64,000 nt of DNA from Verrucomicrobiota bacterium (GTDB lineage: Bacteria > Verrucomicrobiota > Verrucomicrobiia > Verrucomicrobiales > Akkermansiaceae), in the NCBI GenBank assembly GCA_026397725.1, contig JAPLUI010000098.1:1-64000 (forward strand), read 5' to 3'. The notes beneath the pieces are model-generated. The model did no database searches. It was not told the DNA's origin and saw only the letters and a list, made by a program, of their open reading frames with translations. The position numbers were made by a program, and so were the translations under genes. Positions 43,496 to 53,700 of the stretch are shown one piece after another; within the stretch, counting starts at the first letter, position 1; each line of letters opens with the position of its first letter.

Positions 43496-44308
43496 TTAGC
43501 AGCCAGTCAGATCGTCGAGCTTGTACTCTGGCGCATCGTAGTCGCGTAACAACGTGCGATCTTGCCCTGCGGGGTAATCCCAACTGCCACCGCGGGCGAC
43601 GTGGCCAATGCTGCGGCAGGTGCCGGCAACGGGCCCCGTGGGATCATCCGGAGGTGATTTCGCATAATAATCCGCAGCGTGCCAATCCTGACACCATTCC
43701 CAGGCATTGCCGAGCATATCGTACAAACCCCAGGCATTCGGCAGTTTGCGCCCCACCGGGTGAGTTTTATTGCCGGAGTTGTCATCATACCAGGCGTAAT
43801 CGCCGAGGGCCTTTTCATCATCGCCGAAGAAATACCGCGTGCCGCGTGCCGCGCGACAGGCGTATTCCCATTGGGCCTCGGTCGGCAGCGCATACTTCTC
43901 TCCCGGAATGGCAAACTTCTCATTCATCCGTCGTGCGAACCTCTGGCAATCGATCCAACTGACGCTTTCGACGGGGTTGGTTGGATTTTTGAAGTAGCTC
44001 GGGTTGTTCCCCATGACTGCTTGCCACTGTTCCTGCGTCACCTCGTACTTGCCCAGATAGAACGGTTTGGTGATGTTCACTTGGTGAACGGACTGCTCAT
44101 AACCAGGGCCTTTCGCGTCGCCCCTCTTGAATGACCCGGCGGGGATCCATAACCGACCCATTTTCACCCCGCCCCCGAGATCCATCAGGAGTTCCTTTGC
44201 GGGGTTTTGTTGGCGGATGGATTGCGCGTCGGCGAGATTAACCTCGGACCCGATCAAGACCAGTAATGTCATAAACGGGGTTCTTGTTGTTCCATAATGA
44301 GCACTCAT
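43496..44308 (-). CDS. FGE-sulfatase-fold (SUMF1-like) secreted protein
   Basis: 270 aa. N-terminus is signal-like (MTLLVLIGSEVNLADA). The FGE fold is clear: WIPAGSFKRGD, HQVNITKPFYLGKYEVTQEQ, NPVESVSWIDCQRFARRMNE, LPTEAQWEYACRAARGTRYF, NAWGLYDMLGNAWEWCQDW, VARGGSWDYPAGQDR. The active-site cysteine region of true FGE (GGSW......CRSA) reads QDRTLLRDYDAP, so the copper/cysteine chemistry is lost. The protein stops at DDLTGC, lacking the usual GFRV end. Likely a binding or structural protein, not a sulfatase maturase. Confidence 0.82.
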   Translation of the reverse strand: MSAHYGTTRTPFMTLLVLIGSEVNLADAQSIRQQNPAKELLMDLGGGVKMGRLWIPAGSFKRGDAKGPGYEQSVHQVNITKPFYLGKYEVTQEQWQAVMGNNPSYFKNPTNPVESVSWIDCQRFARRMNEKFAIPGEKYALPTEAQWEYACRAARGTRYFFGDDEKALGDYAWYDDNSGNKTHPVGRKLPNAWGLYDMLGNAWEWCQDWHAADYYAKSPPDDPTGPVAGTCRSIGHVARGGSWDYPAGQDRTLLRDYDAPEYKLDDLTGC

Positions 44309-44567
44309 GATTCATCGATGATACTCATGTCATTTGCGCTCTTGCGCATGCGGTGGTGGTGCGACAGCGACGCGGCAGGGCGGATTCCGGCGATGCTTGC
44401 GTGTGGCAGCACGTTCTTTACTGCTGCCGGGTAGCGCTTTCCCGCCATCCCCGCGAGCAAAATCCCCGGGAAAAATCGCGGAGCCCTGACTGAGGAAAAA
44501 CGTCAAAGAAATCCTTGGCGCTGCGGCATGGATGCCGGTATGCTCAAAGGCACCAACGATTATCCCC
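44309..44567. promoter_or_regulatory. Divergent intergenic region
   Basis: 259 bases between two divergent secreted-protein genes. It presumably holds both promoters; no recognisable operator or repeat. Confidence 0.3.
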
Positions 44568-45602
44568 ATGAATCCACAACATCGAATTCCCGCCACCTGG
44601 CTGACCCTGGCTATTTTCGCCACCCTAACAGCCGCGGAGCCTGCTCCCGGCGGCAGTCCCGCCGACCATCTGCCACCGCACATCCGTCAGGTGACATGGT
44701 TCGGCGAGCGGGCCGATTGGTCTCACGATGGAACGCGAATTCTGTTTCTGTCGAAGACCTTCGGCGACGCCATGGAGTTAGACCTTGCGCGGCAGACCAT
44801 CCGCAACCGCACCGCGCATTACCCGCACCACGGATACACGCGTGCTCTCTATCTGGCTAACGGCGACATCCTCCTATCCGGACCGGTGCAGTTCGACCCG
44901 AAGAAGCCCGGTGAGGCCCGCATGCAGTGCGGGCTATACGTCCTCGACAAAACCGGAACCACACCCGCCGTGCCGCTGGGCACCAAATGCTCCGAAGGCC
45001 CGGCCGTATCCCGCAAACGCATGCGTGTGGCCTGGACGCACGTCGCGGCCGAGTATCCTGACGAGATGCCCGCCGGGAGTTCGCGCATGCAGGAAGCGGA
45101 CATCATTTACGAGGATGGCAAACCCCGCTTGGCAAACCAGCGGCTCATCGTGGACAGCCGCGACCTGCCGTTCAAATGCACGCTGGAAACGCAGAACTAC
45201 CGTCCGCCCGAAGAGCGGGAACTGACATTCAGCGCATATGGCCATCAAGGAACGGACGTCGCCGGGATCGACCTGGTCACCCACAAGGTCACCAACTACT
45301 CTAACGCACCCGGCCAATACGACGAGCCCGAGGGCATTTTCCCGGACGGTGAGCACACGCTGGTCGAATGTGACAAGCAGAACCTCAAGGGTTCCGGGCA
45401 GGTGGACTTGTGGAAGCTCAAGCTCGACGGCAGCGGTGCCACCGAGCGGCTCACGAAGTTCAGCGACTATCCCGGTTACAAGGCGTCCAACCCGGTGGTG
45501 AGCGACGACGGCCGCTTCATCGCATTCCAAATGGCAAAAGCCAGCGAGGCCGCAGGCGTCGGCCATGGCATCTTTGTTCTCGACCTGACAACAATGCCAT
45601 GA
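44568..45602 (+). CDS. TolB-like beta-propeller secreted protein
   Basis: 344 aa from the ATG at 44568 (signal MNPQHRIPATWLTLAIFATL). WD40/PD40 motifs: ADWSHDGTRILFLSKTFGD, GYTRALYLANGDILLSGPVQ, PEGIFPDGEHTLVECDKQN, NPVVSDDGRFIAFQMAK. Such propellers act in the periplasm or outside the cell, mostly with unknown partners. The 3' end overlaps nothing, but a GHKL-ATPase relic follows on the other strand. Confidence 0.75.
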   Translation: MNPQHRIPATWLTLAIFATLTAAEPAPGGSPADHLPPHIRQVTWFGERADWSHDGTRILFLSKTFGDAMELDLARQTIRNRTAHYPHHGYTRALYLANGDILLSGPVQFDPKKPGEARMQCGLYVLDKTGTTPAVPLGTKCSEGPAVSRKRMRVAWTHVAAEYPDEMPAGSSRMQEADIIYEDGKPRLANQRLIVDSRDLPFKCTLETQNYRPPEERELTFSAYGHQGTDVAGIDLVTHKVTNYSNAPGQYDEPEGIFPDGEHTLVECDKQNLKGSGQVDLWKLKLDGSGATERLTKFSDYPGYKASNPVVSDDGRFIAFQMAKASEAAGVGHGIFVLDLTTMP

Positions 45603-45654
45603 GACGGATCGTTTTGTTAGGCCGGGCAGGTCATAAGCGGCGGTAACGTTGTGG

Positions 45655-45857
45655 CGAATGAGAACGGCGCGAAACCCCAGCCCTTTGTTACCGACCATCT
45701 GAGGATCTTCGCCAGACTTGGGACTGGTGTGGGGAATACGGAACGACGGGACTCCGGCTTTGGAAAATGGCGCACCGGTGTTGGCAGCGATCAATCCGTC
45801 GGGGAGAACTTCAAAGTGGACACTCCCGTCCTCCGGTCCGGCCACTGAGGTCTTCAA
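45655..45857 (-). pseudogene. Fragment of a sacsin/Hsp90-like GHKL ATPase gene
   Basis: Minus frame from 45857: EDGSVHFEVLPDGLIAANTG, APFSKAGVPSFRIPHTSPKS and QMVGNKGLGFRAVL. The sequence NxGxPF...(G)NKGLGF is the nucleotide-binding core of large sacsin-like HATPase proteins, often defence- or DUF3883-associated. Only ~65 codons remain, and the frame then runs out of phase into the neighbouring gene. Confidence 0.7.
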
Positions 45858-46220
45858 CGGCTGTCACGTCACAAGACGTTCTTGGCAGTAACCATGAGTT
45901 CGGCCACGCGCTGGCGTGCCGGCAGGTAGGAGGGACAGATTCTGCGTTCGCTGCTTGCTGTGATTTTTGCTCAACAGTGACAGAGGGATCGATATTCATT
46001 TTTTGGAGGTTAATTCACCAGTCCGGCGAGATCCGGATTCGCTCTTCGGTTTCGCTTGCCCGGCAGTGGCACCGGGAGGGATACCTGTCGGCGGCGGGAT
46101 TGAAGGCGGTAGAGACCGCGGTGGAGCAGGCCTTCGTGTCTTGGTTGCTAGCTGCCATGCCCGGACGGCTCCACCGAAACCCGGAGCGGCGGCACCATCG
46201 GCTTCCGCTGCCTCGTCCGG
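45858..46220. other. No intact gene
   Basis: Open frames here do not look like protein families. Part may be further decay of the GHKL ATPase or leader DNA of the next gene. Confidence 0.35.
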
Positions 46221-46275
46221 ATTGGATTTTTAAAAACCAATACAAAGGGCTTTGGGCGGAGGCACCCGCCTGACA
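46221..46275 (+). promoter_or_regulatory. 55-base shared upstream element, copy A
   Basis: Begins with the near-palindrome ATTGGATTTTTAAAAACCAA and continues through ACAAAGGGCTTTGGGCGGAG to CCTGACA. An inverted copy with about four differences lies at 60595-60649. Here it precedes the sialidase-SGNH gene by 71 bases; there it precedes the other sialidase by 28. In both cases it has the same orientation relative to its gene. Confidence 0.75.
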
Positions 46276-46346
46276 GGGTTGGTCGCGTCATGCCAAGCCG
46301 ATCCCCTTCCGCCACGCTTCTGGCGTCCAACCATGAAAAGCATCCC

Positions 46347-48146
46347 ATGAATAAGCATCCAATAGTTCGAGGCTGGCTGGCCGCGGCGGTCGGTCTTGCC
46401 CTCGCCGCATCATCCCAGGCTGCGGACGATAAGATCACCAACGCCGGGGTGGATGCGGAAAATCTGCCCGTGGTGGACATCTCGCGGCTTGCCCAACACC
46501 ACGTGATCGTGGCCACCGGCACGGAGCAGCTTTACCAGGGCCATCCCACGACCTTGTTGATGCCGGATGGGAAAACGATGTTCTGCGTCTGGTCGCTGGG
46601 GCACGGCGGACCGGCGGGTCAAATGGCCCGCAGCGATGACGCCGGACTCACCTGGCAACGTCTGGATGACGAGTTGCCGCCGGCTTTCAAAACGCACCGG
46701 AATTGTCCGAGCATCTATCGAATGGTCGATCCTCAAAACAAGGAGCGGCTGTGGGTCTTCTCGGCGCAGCCGCTCATGCCCCGCATTGTCAGCGAAGACG
46801 CGGGCAAGACGTGGCAGGAGATGAAGCCGTTGGGTTTTGAGTGCGTCATGACGTTCAGCTCGGTCGTGCGCCTCAAGGACGGCAGCTACCTCGGTTTCTA
46901 TCACCGCCAAACAGGGCCCGCCCTGCAGGTGATGCAGACACAAACCACCGACGGCGGGCTGTCCTGGTCCGAACCCCGCGTGGTCGCCGAGGTCAAGGAC
47001 AAGGCGCCGTGCGAGCCGTTCGCCTTCCGCTCGCCCGACGGCAAAGAACTATGCTGCCTGATGCGGGAGAACACGCACCAGGGCTGCAGTCTGGTGATGT
47101 TCAGCACAGACGAAGGCCAAACCTGGAGCGCACCGAAAGACACGCCCCGGGGTCTAACAGGCGACCGCCACATGGGCGTGTACGCGCCCGACGGACGCCT
47201 GGTGATCGCTTTCCGCGACAAGGCCCAAGGCAGTTCGACCATGGACCACTTCGTCGCCTGGGTCGGCACGTATGACGACATCCGCAACTGCCGGCCCGGT
47301 CAATACCGGATCAAACTTCTCAATTCCAACGCTGGCGGCGACTGCGGTTATCCGGGCATGGAACTGCTGCCCGACGGCACGATCGTCGCCACCACCTACA
47401 TCAAGTACCGCCCTGACAAAAACAAACATTCCGTCGTGAGCACGAGGTTCACGCTCAAGGAAACCGATGCAATGCAGCAGGCGCGGGCTGCCGACGAGAG
47501 CCTTGGGATCAAGCCCGCGTGTCGGATTGAGGATTGGTGGTTTGCCCGTCACGCTGCCAACATTAGCGAGATTAACAAAGGCGATATCGACCTTTTGATG
47601 GTCGGGGATTCGATCACCCAAGGGTTCGAAGAAGTGGGTGCCGCAACTTGGAAGCAATACTTCGGGCCAAGGAAAGCGATCAATCTCGGGTTCGGCGGCG
47701 ACCGGGTGGAAAATGTCCTGTGGCGCTTGGAAAATCTGCCGGAACTCGCAAGAGCGCCGAAAGGTGCCGTCGTCCTGATCGGCACGAACAATATCTGCTG
47801 GGGCAGTGACAAACCCAAACTAGCAGCCGCAAAGGTCCGGGTGGTGGCCAGGAAACTCCAGGAACTCTATCCGGAAATGAAGATTCTGGTTCTCGCCGTC
47901 TTTCCGCGCAGGGCCGAGCCTGATAACGGTTTCCGCAAACAAATCAACGAACTCAACTCCTGCCTCCCCGAATTGCTCAAAGACATGAAGAACGTCACAC
48001 TGCTGGACATCGGCCCGAAGTTTCTCGACGACAAGGGATTCTTGCTGAAAGGGATCATGCCCGACACCACGCATCCGAGCGCACAAGGCTACGAAATATG
48101 GGCCCGGGCGATTGAGCCGGAATTGAAAAAAATGTTAGGTGAATAA
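46347..48146 (+). CDS. Sialidase-like propeller fused to an SGNH esterase
   Basis: 599 aa from the ATG at 46347 (signal [20 protein letters not shown]). Residues ~50-385 are a sialidase/BNR propeller with Asp-box repeats ([44 protein letters not shown]). Residues ~410-599 are an SGNH hydrolase: block [14 protein letters not shown] (Ser), block [15 protein letters not shown] (Gly), block III GTNN (Asn) and block [11 protein letters not shown] (Asp-His). The pair suggests removal of acetyl esters plus cleavage of a terminal sugar on one glycan. The sialic-acid Arg triad could not be confirmed, so specificity is open. Confidence 0.87.
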   Translation: MNKHPIVRGWLAAAVGLALAASSQAADDKITNAGVDAENLPVVDISRLAQHHVIVATGTEQLYQGHPTTLLMPDGKTMFCVWSLGHGGPAGQMARSDDAGLTWQRLDDELPPAFKTHRNCPSIYRMVDPQNKERLWVFSAQPLMPRIVSEDAGKTWQEMKPLGFECVMTFSSVVRLKDGSYLGFYHRQTGPALQVMQTQTTDGGLSWSEPRVVAEVKDKAPCEPFAFRSPDGKELCCLMRENTHQGCSLVMFSTDEGQTWSAPKDTPRGLTGDRHMGVYAPDGRLVIAFRDKAQGSSTMDHFVAWVGTYDDIRNCRPGQYRIKLLNSNAGGDCGYPGMELLPDGTIVATTYIKYRPDKNKHSVVSTRFTLKETDAMQQARAADESLGIKPACRIEDWWFARHAANISEINKGDIDLLMVGDSITQGFEEVGAATWKQYFGPRKAINLGFGGDRVENVLWRLENLPELARAPKGAVVLIGTNNICWGSDKPKLAAAKVRVVARKLQELYPEMKILVLAVFPRRAEPDNGFRKQINELNSCLPELLKDMKNVTLLDIGPKFLDDKGFLLKGIMPDTTHPSAQGYEIWARAIEPELKKMLGE

Positions 48147-48203
48147 GGGCTGCCGCGCGGCGATACCGGCAACATGGATAATGAATAACAAAAAGAAAAA
48201 ACG

Positions 48204-50762
48204 ATGAAAAAACCGATTGTGGCAATGTGTGTGATTCTGGGCTTGGCATGGCATGTGGCGGCCGCGGAAACCCAACCGGAGGTCCCGGCCCAGCCGACAG
48301 CCCCGGAAAAACGGGAGAAGGAATTCACGGTCGAAAACAAGTACCTCATCATGCCCATTCAGAACAAGGGCAAGGGCTCGACCATCAAACTCTATATCGA
48401 CGGCAAGGCGGTGCGCCAATACGGCCTGAATCTGGCACCCACCGCGGCGGAGGCGGACTGGTATGCCTTCTTCACCATCGGGAACTACAAGGGCCGGAAG
48501 GCGCGGGTCGAGGCGGTGGCCACCGAAGCGGGCTTCGCCCTGATCGGGCCGTCGGACACCATCCCCGGCGAGGAGAACTTCTATCAGGAGCCGCAGCGTC
48601 CGCAGTTCCACTTCACCCAGAAAGTCGGCTGGAACAACGACCCTAACGGCATGGTCTATCACAACGGCAAGTGGCACCTCTTCTTCCAGCACAACCCGGT
48701 GGGTCTGCCATGGGGCAACATGACCTGGGGGCATGCGACAAGCAAGGACCTGCTCCACTGGGAGCAGCAGCCCGACAAGGTGTTTCCCAAGACCATGTGC
48801 AAAGGCGACGCTTTCTCCGGCAGCGCCACGGTGGACAAAAAGAACACCGCCGGCTGGGGTGCGGACACCCTGGTGGCTTTTCTAACCGACACCGGCTGCG
48901 GCGAGTGCGTCGTCTACAGCACCGACAACGGGGAAACATTCACCTATTACGAAAAAAACCCGGTGGTGAAACACCACGGCCGCGATCCCAAGGTGAGCTG
49001 GTATGCCTATAGCAAGGAAGACCAGCCGCTCGACGACAAGGCGAAGGCTCTAGGCGGCCACTGGATAATGGTGGTCTATGACGAGAAACAGGGTGTGGGC
49101 AGGAACGCCGCCTTCCACACCTCGACCAACCTGAAGGACTGGACCGAACAGAGCCATCTGCCCGGATACTACGAATGCACCGACCTCTTTCAACTGCCTG
49201 TTGATGGCGATGCGAACAACACCCGCTGGGTCGTCTTTGCGGCCGATGCCAAATATGCCGTGGGCCGCTTTGACGGCAAGACCTTCACCCCCGAACACGA
49301 GGGCAAGCACCAGGTCCACTACGGGCCATACTACGCGTCCCAGACCTACGACAATTCGCCCGACGGACGTAGGATCCAGATCGGTTGGAACAAGGTCGGA
49401 TCGCCGGGACCTTACAACCAGCACTTCAGCTTCCCCCATTGCCTGACGCTGCACAAGACGGATGACGGCATCCGCATGCTTGCCACCCCCATCAAGGAGA
49501 TCGAAACTCTGCGCGCCAAGAGCAACACGGCGAAGCCGCAGAAGCTGGATGCTAACAAGCCGCTCGACCTGCCCGTCGGCAGCGACCTGCTGGACATCCG
49601 CCTCACCGTGGAGGTCGGAACCGCCGCGACCATCGAGTTGAACGTGCCGGGCGGAACCGTCAAGTATGACGTGATAGCCGGCAAGCTGAACGAAGCCGGG
49701 ATGAAGCCGGTTGACGGCAAGATCAGTTTGCAGGTCCTGGTCGACCGGGCCCTGATGGAGATCGTCGGCAACGGCGGACGGGTCTATATTTCCGGCGCGG
49801 GCCCCGGCAAGAAGGTGGATGTGAAAAACATCTCGGTCACCGCCACCGGCGGCGACGCCACACTCGTGCAGTTAGAAGCCCACGAATTGCAGTCGATCTG
49901 GGCCGCCGCGATCAGCAAGACGAAAGCGGCGCCGAAGAAACCTGCGGTGGACGCGGGCAAGATCCCGGTCCCGGCCACCAGCGGTGCCGCCCAGACCGTT
50001 CCGTTAGAACCCGGCAAATCCAAGCCGGCCGCCAACACCGCTTCCAGCACGTCTCAAGTGCTGCCGAAGGAACTTGTCGTGGACTTGGATGGCGGGGTGA
50101 AGCTGGAGATGGTCTTGATCCCAGCCGGTTCCTTCACGATGAGTGGTGAAGGCGGCGGGGCGATCCACAAGGTGAACCTCACCCAACCGTTCTATCTGGG
50201 CAAGCACGAGGTCACGCAGGAACAATGGGAAAAAGTCATGGACGTCAACCCCAGCCAGCTCAAGGGGGGAAAGAACCCTGTGGAAAACGTCTCCTGGGAC
50301 GAGTGCCAGAAATTCTTCGATAAGCTCAATGCGAAGCCGGGCGCACAAGGCGGGAAGTTCGTCTTGCCGACCGAGGCGCAGTGGGAATATGCGTGTCGCG
50401 CCGACAGCACGACGAAGTATGGCTTTGGCGACGACAAGAGCTTGTTAGGCGAGTATGCGTGGTTCGCTGGTAACTCGGAATTCAAGACGCATCCTGTTGG
50501 CACGAAGAAGCCGAACACCTGGGGGCTTTACGACATGCACGGGAACGTATGGGAATGGTGTCAGGATTGGCAACGTCCATATACGGCGGAAGAGGTGACA
50601 GATCCGAGTGGTCCTGTATCGGGCTTTTCCCGCGTGTTTCGCGGCGGTTGCATGGCCGATCAGGCGGAGGGCCTGGTGTCCATCATTCGCGAATCCGAAG
50701 CGCCCGGGACGAAGAACATGGCCATCGGCTTCCGCGTCTCCTGTGTTCCGGCGGACAAGTGA
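48204..50762 (+). CDS. GH32 glycosidase fused to a C-terminal FGE-fold domain
   Basis: 852 aa with signal peptide (MKKPIVAMCVILGLAWHVAA). GH32 five-blade propeller: WNNDPNGMVY (nucleophile Asp) near residue 147, FSGSATVD, RDPKVSWY and YECTDLFQLP (acid/base Glu); then a GH32C beta-sandwich to about 560. A Lys/Ala/Pro linker leads to an FGE-sulfatase domain (about 615-850): MVLIPAGSFTM, HKVNLTQPFYLGKHEVTQEQ, LPTEAQWEYACRADSTTKYG, TWGLYDMHGNVWEWCQDW, RGGCMADQAEGL, GFRVS. As in the gene at 43.5 kb, the second active-site Cys (CRSA) is missing. GH32 acts on fructans/sucrose. Confidence 0.88.
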   Translation: MKKPIVAMCVILGLAWHVAAAETQPEVPAQPTAPEKREKEFTVENKYLIMPIQNKGKGSTIKLYIDGKAVRQYGLNLAPTAAEADWYAFFTIGNYKGRKARVEAVATEAGFALIGPSDTIPGEENFYQEPQRPQFHFTQKVGWNNDPNGMVYHNGKWHLFFQHNPVGLPWGNMTWGHATSKDLLHWEQQPDKVFPKTMCKGDAFSGSATVDKKNTAGWGADTLVAFLTDTGCGECVVYSTDNGETFTYYEKNPVVKHHGRDPKVSWYAYSKEDQPLDDKAKALGGHWIMVVYDEKQGVGRNAAFHTSTNLKDWTEQSHLPGYYECTDLFQLPVDGDANNTRWVVFAADAKYAVGRFDGKTFTPEHEGKHQVHYGPYYASQTYDNSPDGRRIQIGWNKVGSPGPYNQHFSFPHCLTLHKTDDGIRMLATPIKEIETLRAKSNTAKPQKLDANKPLDLPVGSDLLDIRLTVEVGTAATIELNVPGGTVKYDVIAGKLNEAGMKPVDGKISLQVLVDRALMEIVGNGGRVYISGAGPGKKVDVKNISVTATGGDATLVQLEAHELQSIWAAAISKTKAAPKKPAVDAGKIPVPATSGAAQTVPLEPGKSKPAANTASSTSQVLPKELVVDLDGGVKLEMVLIPAGSFTMSGEGGGAIHKVNLTQPFYLGKHEVTQEQWEKVMDVNPSQLKGGKNPVENVSWDECQKFFDKLNAKPGAQGGKFVLPTEAQWEYACRADSTTKYGFGDDKSLLGEYAWFAGNSEFKTHPVGTKKPNTWGLYDMHGNVWEWCQDWQRPYTAEEVTDPSGPVSGFSRVFRGGCMADQAEGLVSIIRESEAPGTKNMAIGFRVSCVPADK

Positions 50763-50779
50763 GTGCACGAAAGGATATT

Positions 50780-53700
50780 ATGATGATCGGACCTACGGTA
50801 ACTTTGGCTATTCTCGGAGCTATGCTGCTGACTGCGGCTGGCCCCGCTGAAACGAACGCGCGGACGACCGAACTCAGCGCGTTGGAACTAACGTGTGAGT
50901 ATGCGGCCGATCCGCTGGGTGTCGATACCGCCCAGCCGCGCTTTGGCTGGGTTCTGAAGTCGGATAAGCGCGGGCAGGTGCAGTCGGCCTATCAGATTCT
51001 GGTGGCGGGCAGCGCGGCGAAGCTCGGGGCCGATGCCGGCGACAAGTGGGATAGCGGCAAGGTGAATTCCGAGCGCTCGGTGAACTTCGACTATCAGGGC
51101 AAGGCGCTGGCCAGCGGGGAAAAGTGCTATTGGAAGGTCCGGGTCTGGGACCAGCAGGGCCAGCCATCGACGTGGAGCGAGCCGGGCAGCTTCGAAATGG
51201 GGCTGATGGAACCAAGCGACTGGAAGGGCCAATGGATCGGGGTTGCGCCTAGCAGCCCGGCCGTCGCGCCGCAGGATGCTGCAAATGTCGCATTGGCCGC
51301 CAAGCCGTCCACATCCTTTGTGTCGGGGCATGAGACGCTTGACGCAATCAATGACGGCTTCGAACCGGCCAATTCCGGTGACAAAGGCTACGGTGCCTAC
51401 GGCAACTGGGCTCAAAAAGGCACCCAATGGGTTCAATATGAATGGAGCAAGCCGGTCAACTTTGCCAAGATCGATGTTTACTGGTTCAGCGATGGTGCCG
51501 GCGTGCTACTGCCCAAAGCATCACGACTCCTCTACTGGGATGGCACGGCATTCGTACCCGTCAAGAATCCTATCGGTCTCGGCGTTGAAGGTAATAAGTA
51601 TAACACAACAACTTTCGCTGAGGTTACCACCTCAATACTCAAACTGGAATTTGACTCCCTCGAAACGGGTTCCACCGGCATCCTCGAATTCAAGGTTTAC
51701 GATGCCGGGAAATCACCGAAGTTTCCTCCGGTGGTCAAGGTCAACCGACCTGCCGCATTGGCCGCCGCCGCCATCGCCCCGTCGCCGCTGCTGCGCAAGG
51801 AGTTCGCCGTGACCAAGGACGTCCGGCGCGCGCGTGTCTATGTTTCGGGCATCGGGTGGAGCGAGATATACCTGAACGGCCGCAAGGTGAGCGACCGCGT
51901 GCTCGATCCGGCCGCGACCGACTACGACAAGCGGGTCTTATATGTTACCCACGACGTGACCGACCGGCTGAAAAAAGGCTCCAATGCGTTGGGCGTGATG
52001 TTGGGCAACGGATGGTATTGCGAACCTGGGCGGCTGCGATATGGTGACTCGCCGCGCGTGTTGCTGCAGATGCACATCGAATACGCAGACGGCAGCACGG
52101 CCAGTGTAACCAGCGATTCCACATGGAAGACCATCGACGGCCCGATCCGGCGCAACGACTTCTGGAAAGGGGAAGTCTATGACGCGCGCTTGGAGAGATC
52201 CGGCTGGACCCTGCCTGGCTATGATGATGCGAAGTGGGCGGCCGCAGGCGTCAAAGGGGCCCCCGGCGGCTTCATGCAGTCGCAGATGATGCCGGCCATC
52301 AAGGTCAACCAGACACTACAGCCCGTGAAACTAACCATTCCAAAACCGGACGTGTACGTCTATGATCTGGGGCAGATCTTCGGCGGTTGGACGCGCCTGC
52401 GGATGCGCGGCCCGGCCGGCACCGACGTAACAATCAAGTATTCTTCCCATTTGCTAGACAGCGGCCTGATCGACCAGAGCCGCTATCAAGGCGGCGGCGC
52501 GACCGATCACTATACCCTCAAAGGTGACGGCGAAGAGATCTACGAGCCGAGATTCACCTATCATCCGGTTCGCTACGTCCAAATCGAGGGCCATCCCGGC
52601 AAACTAACAGTCGATGACTTGCAGGGGCGCGTGATCTATACCGACGTCGATCTGTCCGGTCGCTTCGACTCCTCCAGTCCGGTGCTCAATCGGATCCATC
52701 AGAATGTCCGCTGGACGCTGACCAACGGCCTGTTCGGCATGCCGCTGGACTGCCTCTACCGCGAACATTGGGCGTGGACCGACCCGGCCACCATCACCGG
52801 CTCTCTCTATCCACGACAACACATGCCGCTGTTCTGGACCAAGTGGCTCGAAGACATCGCCCACGCGCAGCAGCCCAACGGCAACGTCCCGCAAATTTGC
52901 CCTAACTACGATGCCCGCCCGGGATTCGATCCGGCATGGGGCGGGAACTATCCGCTACTCGTCTGGTATCTCTATCAGTATCTCGACGACGAGCGCATGC
53001 TCCGGCGGCACTACGACGGCATGAAACGCTGCGTCGATTACCACACGACTATTGCCGAGAACGGCATCATCTCGCGCGGAATCTACGGCGACCACATGCT
53101 GCCGGGCAAGTTCCCCGGCGACGAGCACTTCATCTCGCCGGAGACGCCGCCGCCGCTGATCTGGACCGGTTACTACTATCGCGGCGCGTTGGTCATCTCC
53201 CAGGCCGCCAGCCTGTTAGGGAAAACCGAGGACGCGAAACACTATGCCGAGTTGGCCGACCAGATCAAAGAGGCATTCAACCGCAAATGGCTGAATCGGG
53301 AAACCCACCAATATGTCACCGGTTCGCAGACGGCGAACCTCCTGCCGCTGGCGCTGCAGATCATCCCGCAGGACCAGCGGGCGGGAGTGCTGGAGAACAT
53401 CGTCAAGAGTATTGCCACCGAGTATGACGGGCACTTGCACACCGGCAACACGGGCACAACGTGCATGATCGACACGCTTGCCGCAGCGGGCCAAGGGAAC
53501 CTGATGTATCGCGTCACCACCGCGAAAACCTATCCCGGCTGGGGATATATGGTGGACCAGGGCGCAACGACGATCTGGGAAACCTGGGCGGGGCGCCCGA
53601 TGTCCCACGGATACCCCGGCGCCGAAAGCATGGTCATGTGGGCCACCATCGACGGGTTCCTCTACAATGACCTGGCCGGCATCCGGGGACCCGAATACTA

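Noticed and set aside
43496-44308. Annotation as an active formylglycine-generating enzyme
   Set aside because: The active-site cysteine region is replaced, and no sulfatase gene is present in the window.
44934-45640. Leftward open frame antisense to the TolB-like gene
   Set aside because: Only its first ~65 codons (45655-45857) look like a protein family; the rest is the mirror of a real gene.
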